Positions 9,168-18,040 of a stretch of 64,000 bases of DNA are shown here, piece by piece. Both the position numbers and the translations under genes were made by a program. Numbering within the stretch: position 1 is the first letter of the stretch; each line of letters opens with the position of its first letter. Under the pieces are notes generated by a model. The model was not told the DNA's origin and did not search any database. It was given only the letters and a program-made list of their open reading frames with translations. The DNA comes from UBA7330 sp965243485. GTDB lineage: Bacteria; Bacteroidota; Bacteroidia; Cytophagales; Cyclobacteriaceae. The stretch is from NCBI GenBank assembly GCA_965243485.1, contig CBDEVP010000001.1, positions 4,588,001-4,652,000 of the forward strand, in the 5' to 3' direction.

Positions 9168-9558
9168 TCTGTAGATTCAACAGGTAGATATCAACCTCTG
9201 CCAGCAATCTGTCCACCTCTTCCCGGTTGGCTTGATAAACCCCTCTAATCATTTGATTTTCATCTATAAAAATGAGCGGATGCCCCATGGTACAGGCAGA
9301 ATCAATACTATAAAATCGTATTTCCGGATTTTTGTTCAGTGATTTCAATAATCTTTCAAACTGATTGGGGTTATTCTCCACCAAATCCAGTTTTGATAGT
9401 ACAACAGGACCTGATACCTCACAATCAGGTTGATGGTATTTAGTTATTTTGGGCAATTCAAACTTATTCTCCCCAAATATCTGAAGAAATAAATACCAGG
9501 CTATCGGCAACCCAAAGACCATTATAAAAAACAAAATAATCCAAACCCTCCTCATCAA
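9142..9558 (-). CDS. Short, degenerate Sco1/SenC-like protein without the copper-binding CxxxC
   Basis: 138 residues: one N-terminal membrane anchor and a small thioredoxin-like remainder. The C-terminal part, GHPLIFIDENQMIRGVYQA then EEVDRLLAEVDIYLL, matches the end of Sco proteins, where a His precedes the strand leading to (I/V)D and RG(F/Y)Y. The position between subunit IV and DUF420 is the usual sco position in Bacteroidota. The normal CxxxC copper site is absent: the only cysteines are two isolated ones (PDCEV and DSACT), and the protein is about 70-80 residues shorter than typical Sco. It may have lost copper delivery or work with another donor. Sco assignment rests on the C-terminal pattern and on synteny. 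Confidence 0.65.
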   Translation of the reverse strand: MMRRVWIILFFIMVFGLPIAWYLFLQIFGENKFELPKITKYHQPDCEVSGPVVLSKLDLVENNPNQFERLLKSLNKNPEIRFYSIDSACTMGHPLIFIDENQMIRGVYQANREEVDRLLAEVDIYLLNLQNEKSNTGE

Positions 9559-9589
9559 ACAAAGTGGTGAAGGCGATTACGGAAGATAA

Positions 9590-9913
9590 TCAGTGGAGTA
9601 CCTCATAAATCGCTGCTCCCTGAAAGATCAATACAAAAATCAGGAACACGATAAAAAGGGTTGGCAACATGATTGACCAGATCAATGATTTGCGTTCATG
9701 GCTCAGGTGCATAAACTCTCCAACAATATAAAAGGCTTTCACAATTGTCAAAGCGATAAATATGAAGGTCTTAACAGGTCCAGCACCCATGGTAAAAGCT
9801 ATCAAAAATTCTATAGCTGTCACAAAAAACAGGATCAGGGTAACCTTGATAAACAGCCTTACCTTCGACTTATCTACAGGTTGTACCTCTACTTGTGATG
9901 TTTCCTCGCTCAT
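9590..9913 (-). CDS. Cytochrome c oxidase subunit IV (prokaryotic type)
   Basis: 107 residues, three membrane helices after a short polar N-terminus. The pattern ALTIVKAFYIVGEFMHLSHE is the hallmark of the small prokaryotic COX IV family: a helix with a conserved (M/F)HL just before a basic loop. It starts 9 bp after the subunit III gene and continues the oxidase operon. The subunit packs on the periphery of the oxidase and is thought to help stability rather than catalysis. No unusual residues noted. Confidence 0.9.
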   Translation of the reverse strand: MSEETSQVEVQPVDKSKVRLFIKVTLILFFVTAIEFLIAFTMGAGPVKTFIFIALTIVKAFYIVGEFMHLSHERKSLIWSIMLPTLFIVFLIFVLIFQGAAIYEVLH

Positions 9914-9922
9914 GACTCGAAA

Positions 9923-10663
9923 TTATATTAGATAGAAAAATGTAAAAACAAATACCCAGACCAGGTCTACAAAGTGCCAGTATAATCCGACTTTTTCAAC
10001 CATCTCATAGTGTCCGGTTCTTTCAAGCTTTCCAACTACCGCCTGGTAGAAAATGATAAAGTTCAGCATCACCCCGGTAAATACGTGGAAACCATGAAAC
10101 CCGGTAATAAAAAAGAAAAGTGCTGCAAAATTTGGCGGACCATACTGATTCATGGTAAGATTGGCACCCATAAACGAGTTCCCTGCAGCATTTTTAGCCA
10201 TATCAGTCCCTTCGATGAAGTGTGACCACTCCCAGGCCTGACAGCTCAGGAACGTGATTCCTCCAAGAATAGTCCAAAGCATCCATTTCTCGACAGCTTT
10301 CCTGTCCATACGTTGTCCGGCTTCCACAGCCAGCACCATGGTTACACTACTTAAGATCAAAATGAAGGTCATCAAACCAACAAAGACCAGCGGCAGATGC
10401 ATTCCATGTAGAAACGGAAATCCTTCAAAAACCATTTCAGGTATAGGCCAGTATTCCTGAGAAAAGGCAAACTCCTCGATCGGACCCTCATAAGCGGGAT
10501 GACTATATCTGATTAGTCCGTAAGTGATGAGTAATGCAGAAAATGTAAATGCATCGGAAAGTAGGAAAAACCACATCATCAGTTTTCCGTAGCTCGCTTT
10601 CATGGGAGCTACTCCTCCACTCCAGATATTAGTTTTGCTTTCGATTGCCGCAGAGTGTGCCAT
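9923..10663 (-). CDS. coxC: Cytochrome c oxidase subunit III
   Basis: 246 residues with six to seven helices. Motifs of heme-copper oxidase subunit III are present: KLMMWFFLLSDAFTFSALL near the N-terminus, GMHLPLVFVGLMTFILI, and FFITGFHGFHVFTGV followed by YWHFVDLVWVFVF at the C-terminus (the conserved HxxxG and WHFVD signatures). It forms the third core subunit of the aa3-type oxidase encoded here and stabilises proton uptake in subunit I. It is the second of two subunit III-like genes in tandem and the more complete one. It starts 10 bp after the upstream paralogue. Confidence 0.95.
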   Translation of the reverse strand: MAHSAAIESKTNIWSGGVAPMKASYGKLMMWFFLLSDAFTFSALLITYGLIRYSHPAYEGPIEEFAFSQEYWPIPEMVFEGFPFLHGMHLPLVFVGLMTFILILSSVTMVLAVEAGQRMDRKAVEKWMLWTILGGITFLSCQAWEWSHFIEGTDMAKNAAGNSFMGANLTMNQYGPPNFAALFFFITGFHGFHVFTGVMLNFIIFYQAVVGKLERTGHYEMVEKVGLYWHFVDLVWVFVFTFFYLI

Positions 10664-10673
10664 AGTAAAAAAC

Positions 10674-11255
10674 CTAGTTATTAAGGATCAAAAATAAGTA
10701 TAAATACAACCAAAGTCCACCAAGAAAATGCCAGTATGTTGTGCACATTTCCAGTTGATTCAGACTTTTTGAGTGTATTTTATAGTTAAAAGCATTAAAT
10801 AGTACGATTCCAAGGAAGATCACACCACCAACTAGGTGCAGGGCGTGCACCCCCGTCAGCACATATATGAAAGACCCGGCAGGATGCCCAACAAAAAAAA
10901 CATCCTGACTCACCAGCTGTCCCCAGCTAAGGTACTGACCGATAAGAAAGGCGATGGCCAAAATGGTGGTCACTGCCAGCCCCAATCTGATATGAAGCAG
11001 GTTATCTCTTTTTGCTGCCAGATAGGCATAGTGCAACGAGATACTGCTCAGGACAATGATGATCGAGGTGGTATTGAAAAGTGACGGAAAATTGATCTCA
11101 GGCCAGTTTCCTTCAGACTGTTTTACAATGTATGCACTTGTAAGCGATGCAAAAAGCATAGTGACTGTGATAATAAACAGCCACATAGCAAATTTCTTAG
11201 GATTCATGGAACGAACCATCACGTTCCCAACAGGTATATCCGCGTGTTTTTCCAT
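10674..11255 (-). CDS. Second cytochrome c oxidase subunit III-like protein
   Basis: 193 residues, five helices. It shares the subunit III ending, LTGVHALHLVGGVIF then TTYWHFLGGLWLYLYLF, but has a short N-terminal half (NPKKFAMWLFIITVTMLFASL), so it resembles five-helix forms of subunit III. Tandem long and short subunit III genes are common in Bacteroidota oxidase operons. The start codon overlaps the stop of ctaB by one base (11255), so translation is probably coupled. Whether both paralogues occupy the same oxidase cannot be told from sequence. Confidence 0.92.
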   Translation of the reverse strand: MEKHADIPVGNVMVRSMNPKKFAMWLFIITVTMLFASLTSAYIVKQSEGNWPEINFPSLFNTTSIIIVLSSISLHYAYLAAKRDNLLHIRLGLAVTTILAIAFLIGQYLSWGQLVSQDVFFVGHPAGSFIYVLTGVHALHLVGGVIFLGIVLFNAFNYKIHSKSLNQLEMCTTYWHFLGGLWLYLYLFLILNN

Positions 11256-12142
11256 TAGATTTTATCTATTAAATAAGCCAACTGAACAATAGGTAGATAA
11301 ATAAATGATCCAAACATGATCTTCAAAGCCGATTGTCTGGAGTTATTCTTCATCAGGGAAAATGTCTGTGCAAGAAATAAAGTTCCGCAAACGGTGGCTA
11401 TGATACCACTGGTAATTCCTGTCAACTGAAAGTAAGTGGGGAGGAGACCCAGAGGAAGCAGGAAAAGCGTATAGATCATGATATTGATCGCTGTATTCAG
11501 ATCCTTTTTCCCATTTCCCGGCAGCAGCTTAAATCCAGCCTTTTTGTAGTCTTCATCAGCAATCCAGGCGATGGCCCAGAAATGTGGGAACTGCCAGATA
11601 AACTGTATCCCAAATATGATCAGTGCTTCATGAGAAATACTACCAGTGGCTGCTACCCACCCCAAAAGTGGCGGTAAAGCACCAGGGATAGCTCCTACGA
11701 AAACAGCAATCGGTCCCACCCTTTTTAAAGGCGTATATGCAAATGAGTAAAGGATCATTGAAAGCACAGCCAGTGACAGGGTAAGCAGATTGGTCTGCCA
11801 GGCCAGTAAACTCAGTCCTGTAAAAGCAGTAAATAAAGCAAAAGCCAATGCTTCCTGATTAGATATCCTCCCTGTGGGAAGTGGTCGCTCCCTGGTCCTT
11901 TTCATCCTGGCATCAAAAACCTGCTCAAGTATCTGATTCATGGTTATTGAGGAACCGGATACCAAAAAGCCGCCCAAAGTAAGAGCTATGAAAGTCATCC
12001 AGTTTATGGCTGCCGAATGACCTAAAAGATAACCGAAAGCTGCCGAAAAGGCCACTAGAAAAGACAGCCTGAACTTTACCAGCTCGACATAGACCTTTAA
12101 CCGGTTATAAATAGATATTGCGCCTAAAGTAATGGTCGTCAT
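11255..12142 (-). CDS. ctaB: Protoheme IX farnesyltransferase (heme O synthase)
   Basis: 295 residues with about nine membrane helices, UbiA prenyltransferase family. The active-site motif reads NQILEQVFDARMKRTRERPLP, matching NxxxDxxxDxxMxRTxxRP with Glu in place of the first Asp; the second polyprenyl-binding loop IADEDYKKAGFKLLP holds its usual acidic residues. The enzyme attaches a farnesyl group to protoheme to make heme O, the precursor for heme A used by the oxidase encoded here. It overlaps the stop of ctaA by 4 bp and precedes the two subunit III genes, so heme supply and oxidase are co-expressed. Confidence 0.95.
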   Translation of the reverse strand: MTTITLGAISIYNRLKVYVELVKFRLSFLVAFSAAFGYLLGHSAAINWMTFIALTLGGFLVSGSSITMNQILEQVFDARMKRTRERPLPTGRISNQEALAFALFTAFTGLSLLAWQTNLLTLSLAVLSMILYSFAYTPLKRVGPIAVFVGAIPGALPPLLGWVAATGSISHEALIIFGIQFIWQFPHFWAIAWIADEDYKKAGFKLLPGNGKKDLNTAINIMIYTLFLLPLGLLPTYFQLTGITSGIIATVCGTLFLAQTFSLMKNNSRQSALKIMFGSFIYLPIVQLAYLIDKI

Positions 12143-13149
12143 GAAGTAATTACGGGTCTTATTCGGGTGCTCAAAAATAAGTAAAAAATCAATCCGAATC
12201 CGATACTCCCAAGGAGTAGATGGACCGGTTGTGCAATGGCAGGCACATCCATGTAAGCAAGGATCATTCCCAGTAATATCTCAAGCCCAATCACAGTTAA
12301 GATTGAAGGCAACATAGGATATCTGAAAAACAAATGCCTGTTTAGCCAGAGTATGCCTCCCACCAGCAATAATATTAAGATTGAGAAGGATCGGTGGATG
12401 TAAAATTTGGTACCAAGATTGCCTACCCAATCTGCTCTTGCCAGGTCCTGGTACACAAAAGCGTCAATTTGCTCTCGCACGCCAGTTCCTAAAATAATCT
12501 GCAAAAAGAAAGCAACCAACAATACACCTGTAAGTATTTTTCCAGAATAATATACAGTATGTGACATTAAGAAGGCTCTTTGAGCTAAAAGCATAGCCAC
12601 TAAGACCAGGGCCAGGATCATGTGAAAGGTGATAAAACCCGGAAGTAAATTGGTAGCAACCACGAGACTACCTACCCATCCCTGAAACAATACAAGGATC
12701 AACGCAAGTACACCAAGCAAAGCAAGCCTCCAATCCTGCTTCCGCAATTTTAAAGACCACAAGCAATTGAGGATGATCAAAAATCCAATCAATACGCCAA
12801 TCAGTCTATTTACATATTCTATCCAGGCCTTGGAATAGCTATAAGTTGTTTCTTTGACCACTTCCGGTGTAGTTCTGATCATTTCGGCAGTATTTGTCAT
12901 TCCGACCGCAGCCAGTACATTGGCCAACCGATGACTTTTTTCCAGTCTTTTTTCTGTGAAAATTTCTACATAGTTATCAGGCAACTCACTGACAGAAGAA
13001 GGTGGCATGTATTGACCAAAGCACTTAGGCCAGTCCGGACAACCCATACCGGCCCCCACACTCCGCACAATTCCTCCCACCAGGATCAGAAAATAAACAG
13101 CAATAATGGTAGTCAGGTTGATGATTCTGAATACCTCTGTTTTACGCAT
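12139..13149 (-). CDS. ctaA: Heme A synthase (COX15/CtaA family)
   Basis: 336 residues, eight helices in two four-helix halves. The opening VGGIVRSVGAGMGCPDWPKCFG is the classic CtaA start, with its extracytoplasmic cysteine pair. His residues likely to bind heme are in ITFHMILAL, YIHRSFSIL and QPVHLLLG. At the expected first-half ligand position the sequence is WIEYVNRLIGVLIG, with Asn where many CtaA proteins have His (ExxHR); the preceding Glu is kept. The enzyme oxidises heme O to heme A. It lies 8 bp after coxA and its stop overlaps ctaB. The 336-residue length is normal for the family. Confidence 0.94.
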   Translation of the reverse strand: MRKTEVFRIINLTTIIAVYFLILVGGIVRSVGAGMGCPDWPKCFGQYMPPSSVSELPDNYVEIFTEKRLEKSHRLANVLAAVGMTNTAEMIRTTPEVVKETTYSYSKAWIEYVNRLIGVLIGFLIILNCLWSLKLRKQDWRLALLGVLALILVLFQGWVGSLVVATNLLPGFITFHMILALVLVAMLLAQRAFLMSHTVYYSGKILTGVLLVAFFLQIILGTGVREQIDAFVYQDLARADWVGNLGTKFYIHRSFSILILLLVGGILWLNRHLFFRYPMLPSILTVIGLEILLGMILAYMDVPAIAQPVHLLLGSIGFGLIFYLFLSTRIRPVITS

Positions 13150-13157
13150 GTCCCTGA

Positions 13158-14993
13158 CTATTTTTTCACGCTCTCTTCGGCCACTTCATTAGGAAGATTT
13201 GATTCCTTTGTTTCACTGTATGGCACAGTCTGAGGGATAAAATCATCTTTAGCTCCGGGCTTGCTGTAATCATAAGCCCATCTGTAAACTTTCGGAATCT
13301 CACCCGGCCAGTTACCATGCTGCGGCAACCTTGGAGTAGTCCATTCAAGTGTATTTGATTTCCATGGGTTCAATGAAGCTTTTCTACCCGCAAAGATGGA
13401 ATAGAAGAAATTGAACAGGAATAGGAATTGTGCTGCAAATGTGATGATCGCCGCAATACTCACGAAAGTGTTCAGGTCCGTAAATGTGGAGAAGGCGTCA
13501 AAACTTGTGAAGCTGTAATACCTGCGCGGAAATCCGGCTATTCCAATGTAATGAAGTGGGAAAAATACCAGATAGACTCCTACGAACGTCAGCCAAAAGT
13601 GAATATATCCCAACCTTTCATCCATCATTCTGCCGAACATCTTTGGGAACCAGTGATAGACTCCTGCCAGCAGTCCGAAGAAGGCTGCACTACCCATCAC
13701 CAGGTGAAAATGTGCCACCACAAAATAGGTATCATGCAGATTGATATCCAGCGCTGAATTCCCAAGGAATATACCTGTTAATCCTCCGGATATGAAGAAA
13801 GAAACGAGACCTATCGAAAACAGCATGGCTGTCGTAAATTTGATATTACCCTTCCATAAGGTCGTGATATAATTGAATGCCTTGACAGCGGATGGTACCG
13901 CAATGATCAGTGTCAGGAACATAAATATTGACCCCAGGAAAGGATTCAATCCTGAGATAAACATGTGGTGTGCCCATACGATGAAAGAAAGGAATCCGAT
14001 GGCGAGCATGGAACCAATCATGGCCCGGTATCCGAAGATCGGCTTGCGGGAATTAGTGGAGATGATCTCCGAGGTAATTCCCAGTGCCGGGAGAATTACA
14101 ATATATACTTCCGGATGTCCCAGGAACCAGAATAAATGCTGGTATAGAATAGGACTTCCTCCCATATTTGGTAAAGCCTCACCTCCGATGTAAATGTCGG
14201 ATAAATAAAAACTTGTCCCGAAGGAGCGGTCAAACACCAGTAACAGAGCGGCAGCAACAAGTACCGGGAATGAAAGCAAACCTAAAATGGCCGTGATGAA
14301 CAATGCCCAGATAGTCAATGGCAACCTGGTGAAAGACATTCCTTCCGTCCTCATATTAATGATCGTGGTGATGTAGTTGATACCACCCAGCAGCGTTGAT
14401 GCAATAAAGAAAACCATGGACACCAACCATAATGTCATACCTGCTCCCGACCCCTGAATGGCCTGAGGCAATGCACTCAGCGGCGGATAAACTGTCCACC
14501 CACTGGAAGCAGGGCCTGTTTCAAGGAAGAAGGAAACGAACATGACCGCACTGGAAAGAAAAAAGAACCAGTAAGAAAGCATGTTCATAAAACCCGAAGC
14601 CATATCTCTGGCACCAATCTGAAGAGGTATCAGGAAATTGGCAAAAGTACCACTTAGACCGGCTGTTAGCACGAAGAACACCATGATGGTACCATGCATG
14701 GTCACCATAGCGAGATAAAACTCTGAATCTATTTTACCTTCAGCGGTCAGCCATTTGCCCAAAATGGGTTTTAGCCAGTATAATTCCATGTCAGGAAAAC
14801 CTAGCTGTAATCTGAATATCACAGAAAGTCCCCCACCAATGATGGCCCACAGTATCCCCGTGATCAAAAACTGTTTGGCTATGGTTTTATGATCAGTGGA
14901 AAAGATGTATTTTGATATAAAACTTTGATCGTGATGATCATCGTGACCATCATGATGTAAATCTTTTTCGATTTTAATGTCTGCTACTGACAT
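13158..14993 (-). CDS. coxA: Cytochrome c oxidase subunit I
   Basis: 611 residues, 12 or more helices. Heme- and copper-binding motifs are complete: VTMHGTIMVFF (low-spin heme His), FWFLGHPEVYIVILP (CuB His and the cross-linking Tyr, with the Glu of A1-type enzymes), WAHHMFISGL (CuB His pair) and HDTYFVVAHFHLVMG (high-spin heme a3 and low-spin heme a His). The N-terminus has a histidine-rich stretch (HHDGHDDHHDQ) that might bind metal. It forms the catalytic core reducing oxygen to water while pumping protons. The gene is 17 bp downstream of coxB. The A1-type residues suggest an aa3 oxidase that takes electrons from cytochrome c or from complex III directly. Confidence 0.97.
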   Translation of the reverse strand: MSVADIKIEKDLHHDGHDDHHDQSFISKYIFSTDHKTIAKQFLITGILWAIIGGGLSVIFRLQLGFPDMELYWLKPILGKWLTAEGKIDSEFYLAMVTMHGTIMVFFVLTAGLSGTFANFLIPLQIGARDMASGFMNMLSYWFFFLSSAVMFVSFFLETGPASSGWTVYPPLSALPQAIQGSGAGMTLWLVSMVFFIASTLLGGINYITTIINMRTEGMSFTRLPLTIWALFITAILGLLSFPVLVAAALLLVFDRSFGTSFYLSDIYIGGEALPNMGGSPILYQHLFWFLGHPEVYIVILPALGITSEIISTNSRKPIFGYRAMIGSMLAIGFLSFIVWAHHMFISGLNPFLGSIFMFLTLIIAVPSAVKAFNYITTLWKGNIKFTTAMLFSIGLVSFFISGGLTGIFLGNSALDINLHDTYFVVAHFHLVMGSAAFFGLLAGVYHWFPKMFGRMMDERLGYIHFWLTFVGVYLVFFPLHYIGIAGFPRRYYSFTSFDAFSTFTDLNTFVSIAAIITFAAQFLFLFNFFYSIFAGRKASLNPWKSNTLEWTTPRLPQHGNWPGEIPKVYRWAYDYSKPGAKDDFIPQTVPYSETKESNLPNEVAEESVKK

Positions 14994-15010
14994 ATTTGAT
15001 TCTTTTTATC

Positions 15011-16090
15011 TTAGTTGCTAACCAGGGCTTTATCAGCCTCTTCTACACTTATTACATTCTCTATTCCAGCGGCAATTCTTGCAGCTTCCTTAAGATCATC
15101 CGGCACTTTTGACAGATAATCCTCATTCAACTTCAACCAGGCCTGTTGCTCAGCATACCATTGATCGTACTCATCAGCCTCCAGCACCAGTATGTTGTAC
15201 TTCATTCCAAAATGACCGTAGCCACAAATCTTATTACACACCAGTTCGTAATTAAAATCAGGGTTTCCAGTTTCCTCTCTCATCTCCTCTGTGGTCTTGG
15301 TAGGCACAAACCAAAATCTGGTAGGCATCCCGGGAACTGCATTCATTTGCATCCTGAAATGTGGCTGGAATACACTATGAATGACGTCTTTTGCACGGAT
15401 CTTCAGATGAACTGGTCTTCCTTTTGGAAGCACCAGCTGAGTAGGCACAAAATCATCGAATGAGGCCTGATCAGTAAAATCTATACCCATCGTGTTGGAG
15501 ACATCCATTTTCTGATAATCTGATCCACCGAGCCGCTTATCCGCACCCGGGTATCTCACATACCATGAAAACTGATAACCCATTACTTCTATCACTTCCG
15601 ACTCATCCGGTGCCTTCCCGGTAATATCCGTCCAGGCTTTCCAACCTGAAACAATCAATAGTGCCAGCACAACTGCAGGAACAGCTGTCCAGATCACCTC
15701 AAGGGTGTTGTTGTGAGGATAAAAATCAGCTTTTCTCCCCTCCTTGTGCTGATACCGGTAAGCAAATCCAAATAAAAAGATTTGAGTAACGATAAAAACA
15801 AAACAAGTGATCCCCATGGTAATCCAGAACAAACGATCTGTGACTGCTCCGTGCTCCGAAGCCAGGGGTTGAACAAAATCATCATCCAATCCCCCAAAAG
15901 AATAATAGAAAAAGCCAAATATTCCAGCCAGCAAGAACAGGATCAACAGGATGGCGTTGATCTTATTATTTGACGGCACACTCTTACTTGCTTCCCCCTT
16001 CGCTACATTAACCAAGGTGATCACTCTGAATACAGTGATCAGAATGGCTAAAACCAATACTACTGCTATGACTATGATAAAATTCAACAT
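15011..16090 (-). CDS. coxB: Cytochrome c oxidase subunit II
   Basis: 359 residues. An extra N-terminal helix (residues 3-25) precedes the two usual subunit II helices, then a cupredoxin domain. The CuA site is intact: the first His in KDVIHSVFQPHF and the loop CNKICGYGHFGM providing two Cys, His and Met. There is no C-terminal cytochrome c domain, so this is not a caa3 type. WTAVPAVVLALL is the second helix of the family. It accepts electrons for CoxA, directly after the actF gene. The extra N-terminal helix is common in Bacteroidota homologues. Confidence 0.96.
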   Translation of the reverse strand: MLNFIIVIAVVLVLAILITVFRVITLVNVAKGEASKSVPSNNKINAILLILFLLAGIFGFFYYSFGGLDDDFVQPLASEHGAVTDRLFWITMGITCFVFIVTQIFLFGFAYRYQHKEGRKADFYPHNNTLEVIWTAVPAVVLALLIVSGWKAWTDITGKAPDESEVIEVMGYQFSWYVRYPGADKRLGGSDYQKMDVSNTMGIDFTDQASFDDFVPTQLVLPKGRPVHLKIRAKDVIHSVFQPHFRMQMNAVPGMPTRFWFVPTKTTEEMREETGNPDFNYELVCNKICGYGHFGMKYNILVLEADEYDQWYAEQQAWLKLNEDYLSKVPDDLKEAARIAAGIENVISVEEADKALVSN

Positions 16091-16109
16091 CTCTGTAAAC
16101 TACGCTTTT

Positions 16110-17396
16110 CTATATATGATGATGTAAACTTTCCTTTAACATTGGATGGTTAATGCCAAATAGCGGAGCTTTTGACAACTGATTCAGTACAACATAAATA
16201 AATGCTCCTGCAAATACGAATAACAATCCAAGTTCTAAAACCCCAAAGCCGGAGTTTTCACCGAGTGTCCCCGGAGTAACCATAAGTGTAATGTCTAACC
16301 AGTGACCTATGACTACTGCTGGCGCTACAATTTTCAATATCCTTGAATGTCTTTTTGAATCTCTGGTCATTAGAACAAGGAATGGAAAGAAGAAATTCAT
16401 CGCCAGGTTCAGAAAGAATAGCGGTGCATAGTGGCTATCCTTCCATCGTTCTACGAAATAGACGGTTTCTTCCGGAATATTTGCATAATAGATCAGGAAG
16501 AACTGTGAAAACCAGATGTAGGTCCAAAAAATACTAAAAGCAAAAACAAACTTCCCGAGATCATGGATATGATTCGCATTGACAATGCTGAGATATCCTT
16601 TGTCTTTCAACAATACCACAATGAAAGTGGTCAATGCAAGACCTGCTACCCACCAACTGGCAAAGAGATACCAGCCCATCATGGTGCTAAACCAGTGAGT
16701 ATCAATAGACATCACCCAATCCCATGCGGAAATGGAGGAAGAAACAGCAAAAAAGACAATGAAAAATGCAGAGAATTTTCTCATCTCATACCACTTCTCT
16801 GTGCCACCTTCTATATCCTCGCTGTAAGCCAATTTTTTTAATTTATTGAAAAGGAGGTACCAGATAGCAAAGAAAGCCACCATTCTGACCAGAAAAAACA
16901 AGGGAAAAGTCCCATTTTCGAGAGGCCAGAAAAAGTAAGCGGCCTTACCTTTGATTATCTCGTCGCCATCAGGACCATACAGGTCCTCATGTGTCCAATG
17001 GAAAATATCATGGCTAGCGACAAAAAAAACTAAAATCATCAATAAAAACCCATAGGGTATCCATGCCCCAAATGCAAGAGGAATCCGCTTAATGCCCACA
17101 GACCATCCTGCCTGCGCTGCATACTGAATGGCAAAAAACAACACCCCTACCAGTGCAAGTCCGGTAAAAAACACGATGTTGATCCAGAGGTTGGCATAGA
17201 CTCGCTGTAACCAGTGAAAACCATGATGAGCGGCATCAGCCGCCATTGCTTCCTCGCCATGACCCCCGGCTTCATGGTGGCCTCCCCCAACGTTTAGGGC
17301 AATAATTCCGATCACTGCCAGTACGAGACCAACAACTATAAAGGTGATCAGATTCCTTTTTGTCCGCGAGTTAAATTCAAATCTTTCCTCTGTCAT
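16110..17396 (-). CDS. actF: Alternative complex III subunit ActF (quinone-binding membrane subunit)
   Basis: About 428 residues, ten helices of the NrfD-like type shared by ActC and ActF. A polar His-rich periplasmic loop (HHEAGGHGEE) follows the first helix. The start is set at the ATG at 17396 (MTEERFEFNS), 26 bp after actE; the longer frame from 17465 would run into actE and lacks family similarity. Last gene of the act series before coxB, so complex III and oxidase are one transcription unit, matching the known supercomplex of alternative complex III with aa3 oxidase in Flavobacterium johnsoniae. ActC and ActF are the membrane subunits considered for quinol binding. Confidence 0.92.
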   Translation of the reverse strand: MTEERFEFNSRTKRNLITFIVVGLVLAVIGIIALNVGGGHHEAGGHGEEAMAADAAHHGFHWLQRVYANLWINIVFFTGLALVGVLFFAIQYAAQAGWSVGIKRIPLAFGAWIPYGFLLMILVFFVASHDIFHWTHEDLYGPDGDEIIKGKAAYFFWPLENGTFPLFFLVRMVAFFAIWYLLFNKLKKLAYSEDIEGGTEKWYEMRKFSAFFIVFFAVSSSISAWDWVMSIDTHWFSTMMGWYLFASWWVAGLALTTFIVVLLKDKGYLSIVNANHIHDLGKFVFAFSIFWTYIWFSQFFLIYYANIPEETVYFVERWKDSHYAPLFFLNLAMNFFFPFLVLMTRDSKRHSRILKIVAPAVVIGHWLDITLMVTPGTLGENSGFGVLELGLLFVFAGAFIYVVLNQLSKAPLFGINHPMLKESLHHHI

Positions 17397-17422
17397 GCTA
17401 TCTGTAAATCGATTGTGATCAA

Positions 17423-18037
17423 TTATTGTTTTTGTAATACCTGAACATATCTTACAATTTTCCAACGATCTTCTTCGCTGATCTGAGAGCCGTGTGCTCC
17501 CATCCTTCCCTTACCATGTGTGATCACATGAAAAATGTGCCCTCCCGGCTTATCAACCACCGTGGCTGAGTTGTATGCAGTTACTCCCAGGAATACCTGA
17601 CCTACCAGTCCGTCTCCTGCTCCCTTTTCACCGTGGCAATGAATGCAAAATCTCTCATAAAGAACCTTACCCTGTGCCAGGACTTCTTTTGTAGAGTCTG
17701 TGGGGTTTACAAGCTCCGCAGCTGCAGTTTCATAATCATCTGGTGCAATCCTATCCGGAAGAGCCCCACGCTTGATGGTATTTTCTACCGGTTCCAGCAT
17801 GGTCATTCCATAGGGGTTGTAGGGGTTAGAATTGTAGAATTCCCCATGCCCATCCTCAGGATTTGAATCCAGCCAGGTACCCATGGATTCATCCTGTACC
17901 TGGGATAATGGCTCATAGGGGGTAGAGTGATACATTTGCGGAGCATACTCGATTCCCGGGTTATCCACGCCTGCAGCACAACCCGACATTATCACAACAA
18001 CGACAACTAAAAATATATTTTGAAATCCTTTTTGCAT
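17423..18037 (-). CDS. actE: Alternative complex III subunit ActE (monoheme cytochrome c lipoprotein)
   Basis: 204 residues. The N-terminus is a lipoprotein signal (VVVVVIMSGC, lipid-bearing Cys at 19), so the protein is anchored on the periplasmic face. A single CIHCH motif binds one heme c, with GKGRMGAHG likely supplying the Met ligand. The segment between them is long and Pro/Asn-rich as in other ActE proteins. It is the terminal electron carrier of the complex toward the oxidase. It starts 3 bp after actD. Confidence 0.94.
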   Translation of the reverse strand: MQKGFQNIFLVVVVVIMSGCAAGVDNPGIEYAPQMYHSTPYEPLSQVQDESMGTWLDSNPEDGHGEFYNSNPYNPYGMTMLEPVENTIKRGALPDRIAPDDYETAAAELVNPTDSTKEVLAQGKVLYERFCIHCHGEKGAGDGLVGQVFLGVTAYNSATVVDKPGGHIFHVITHGKGRMGAHGSQISEEDRWKIVRYVQVLQKQ

Positions 18038-18040
18038 GCT

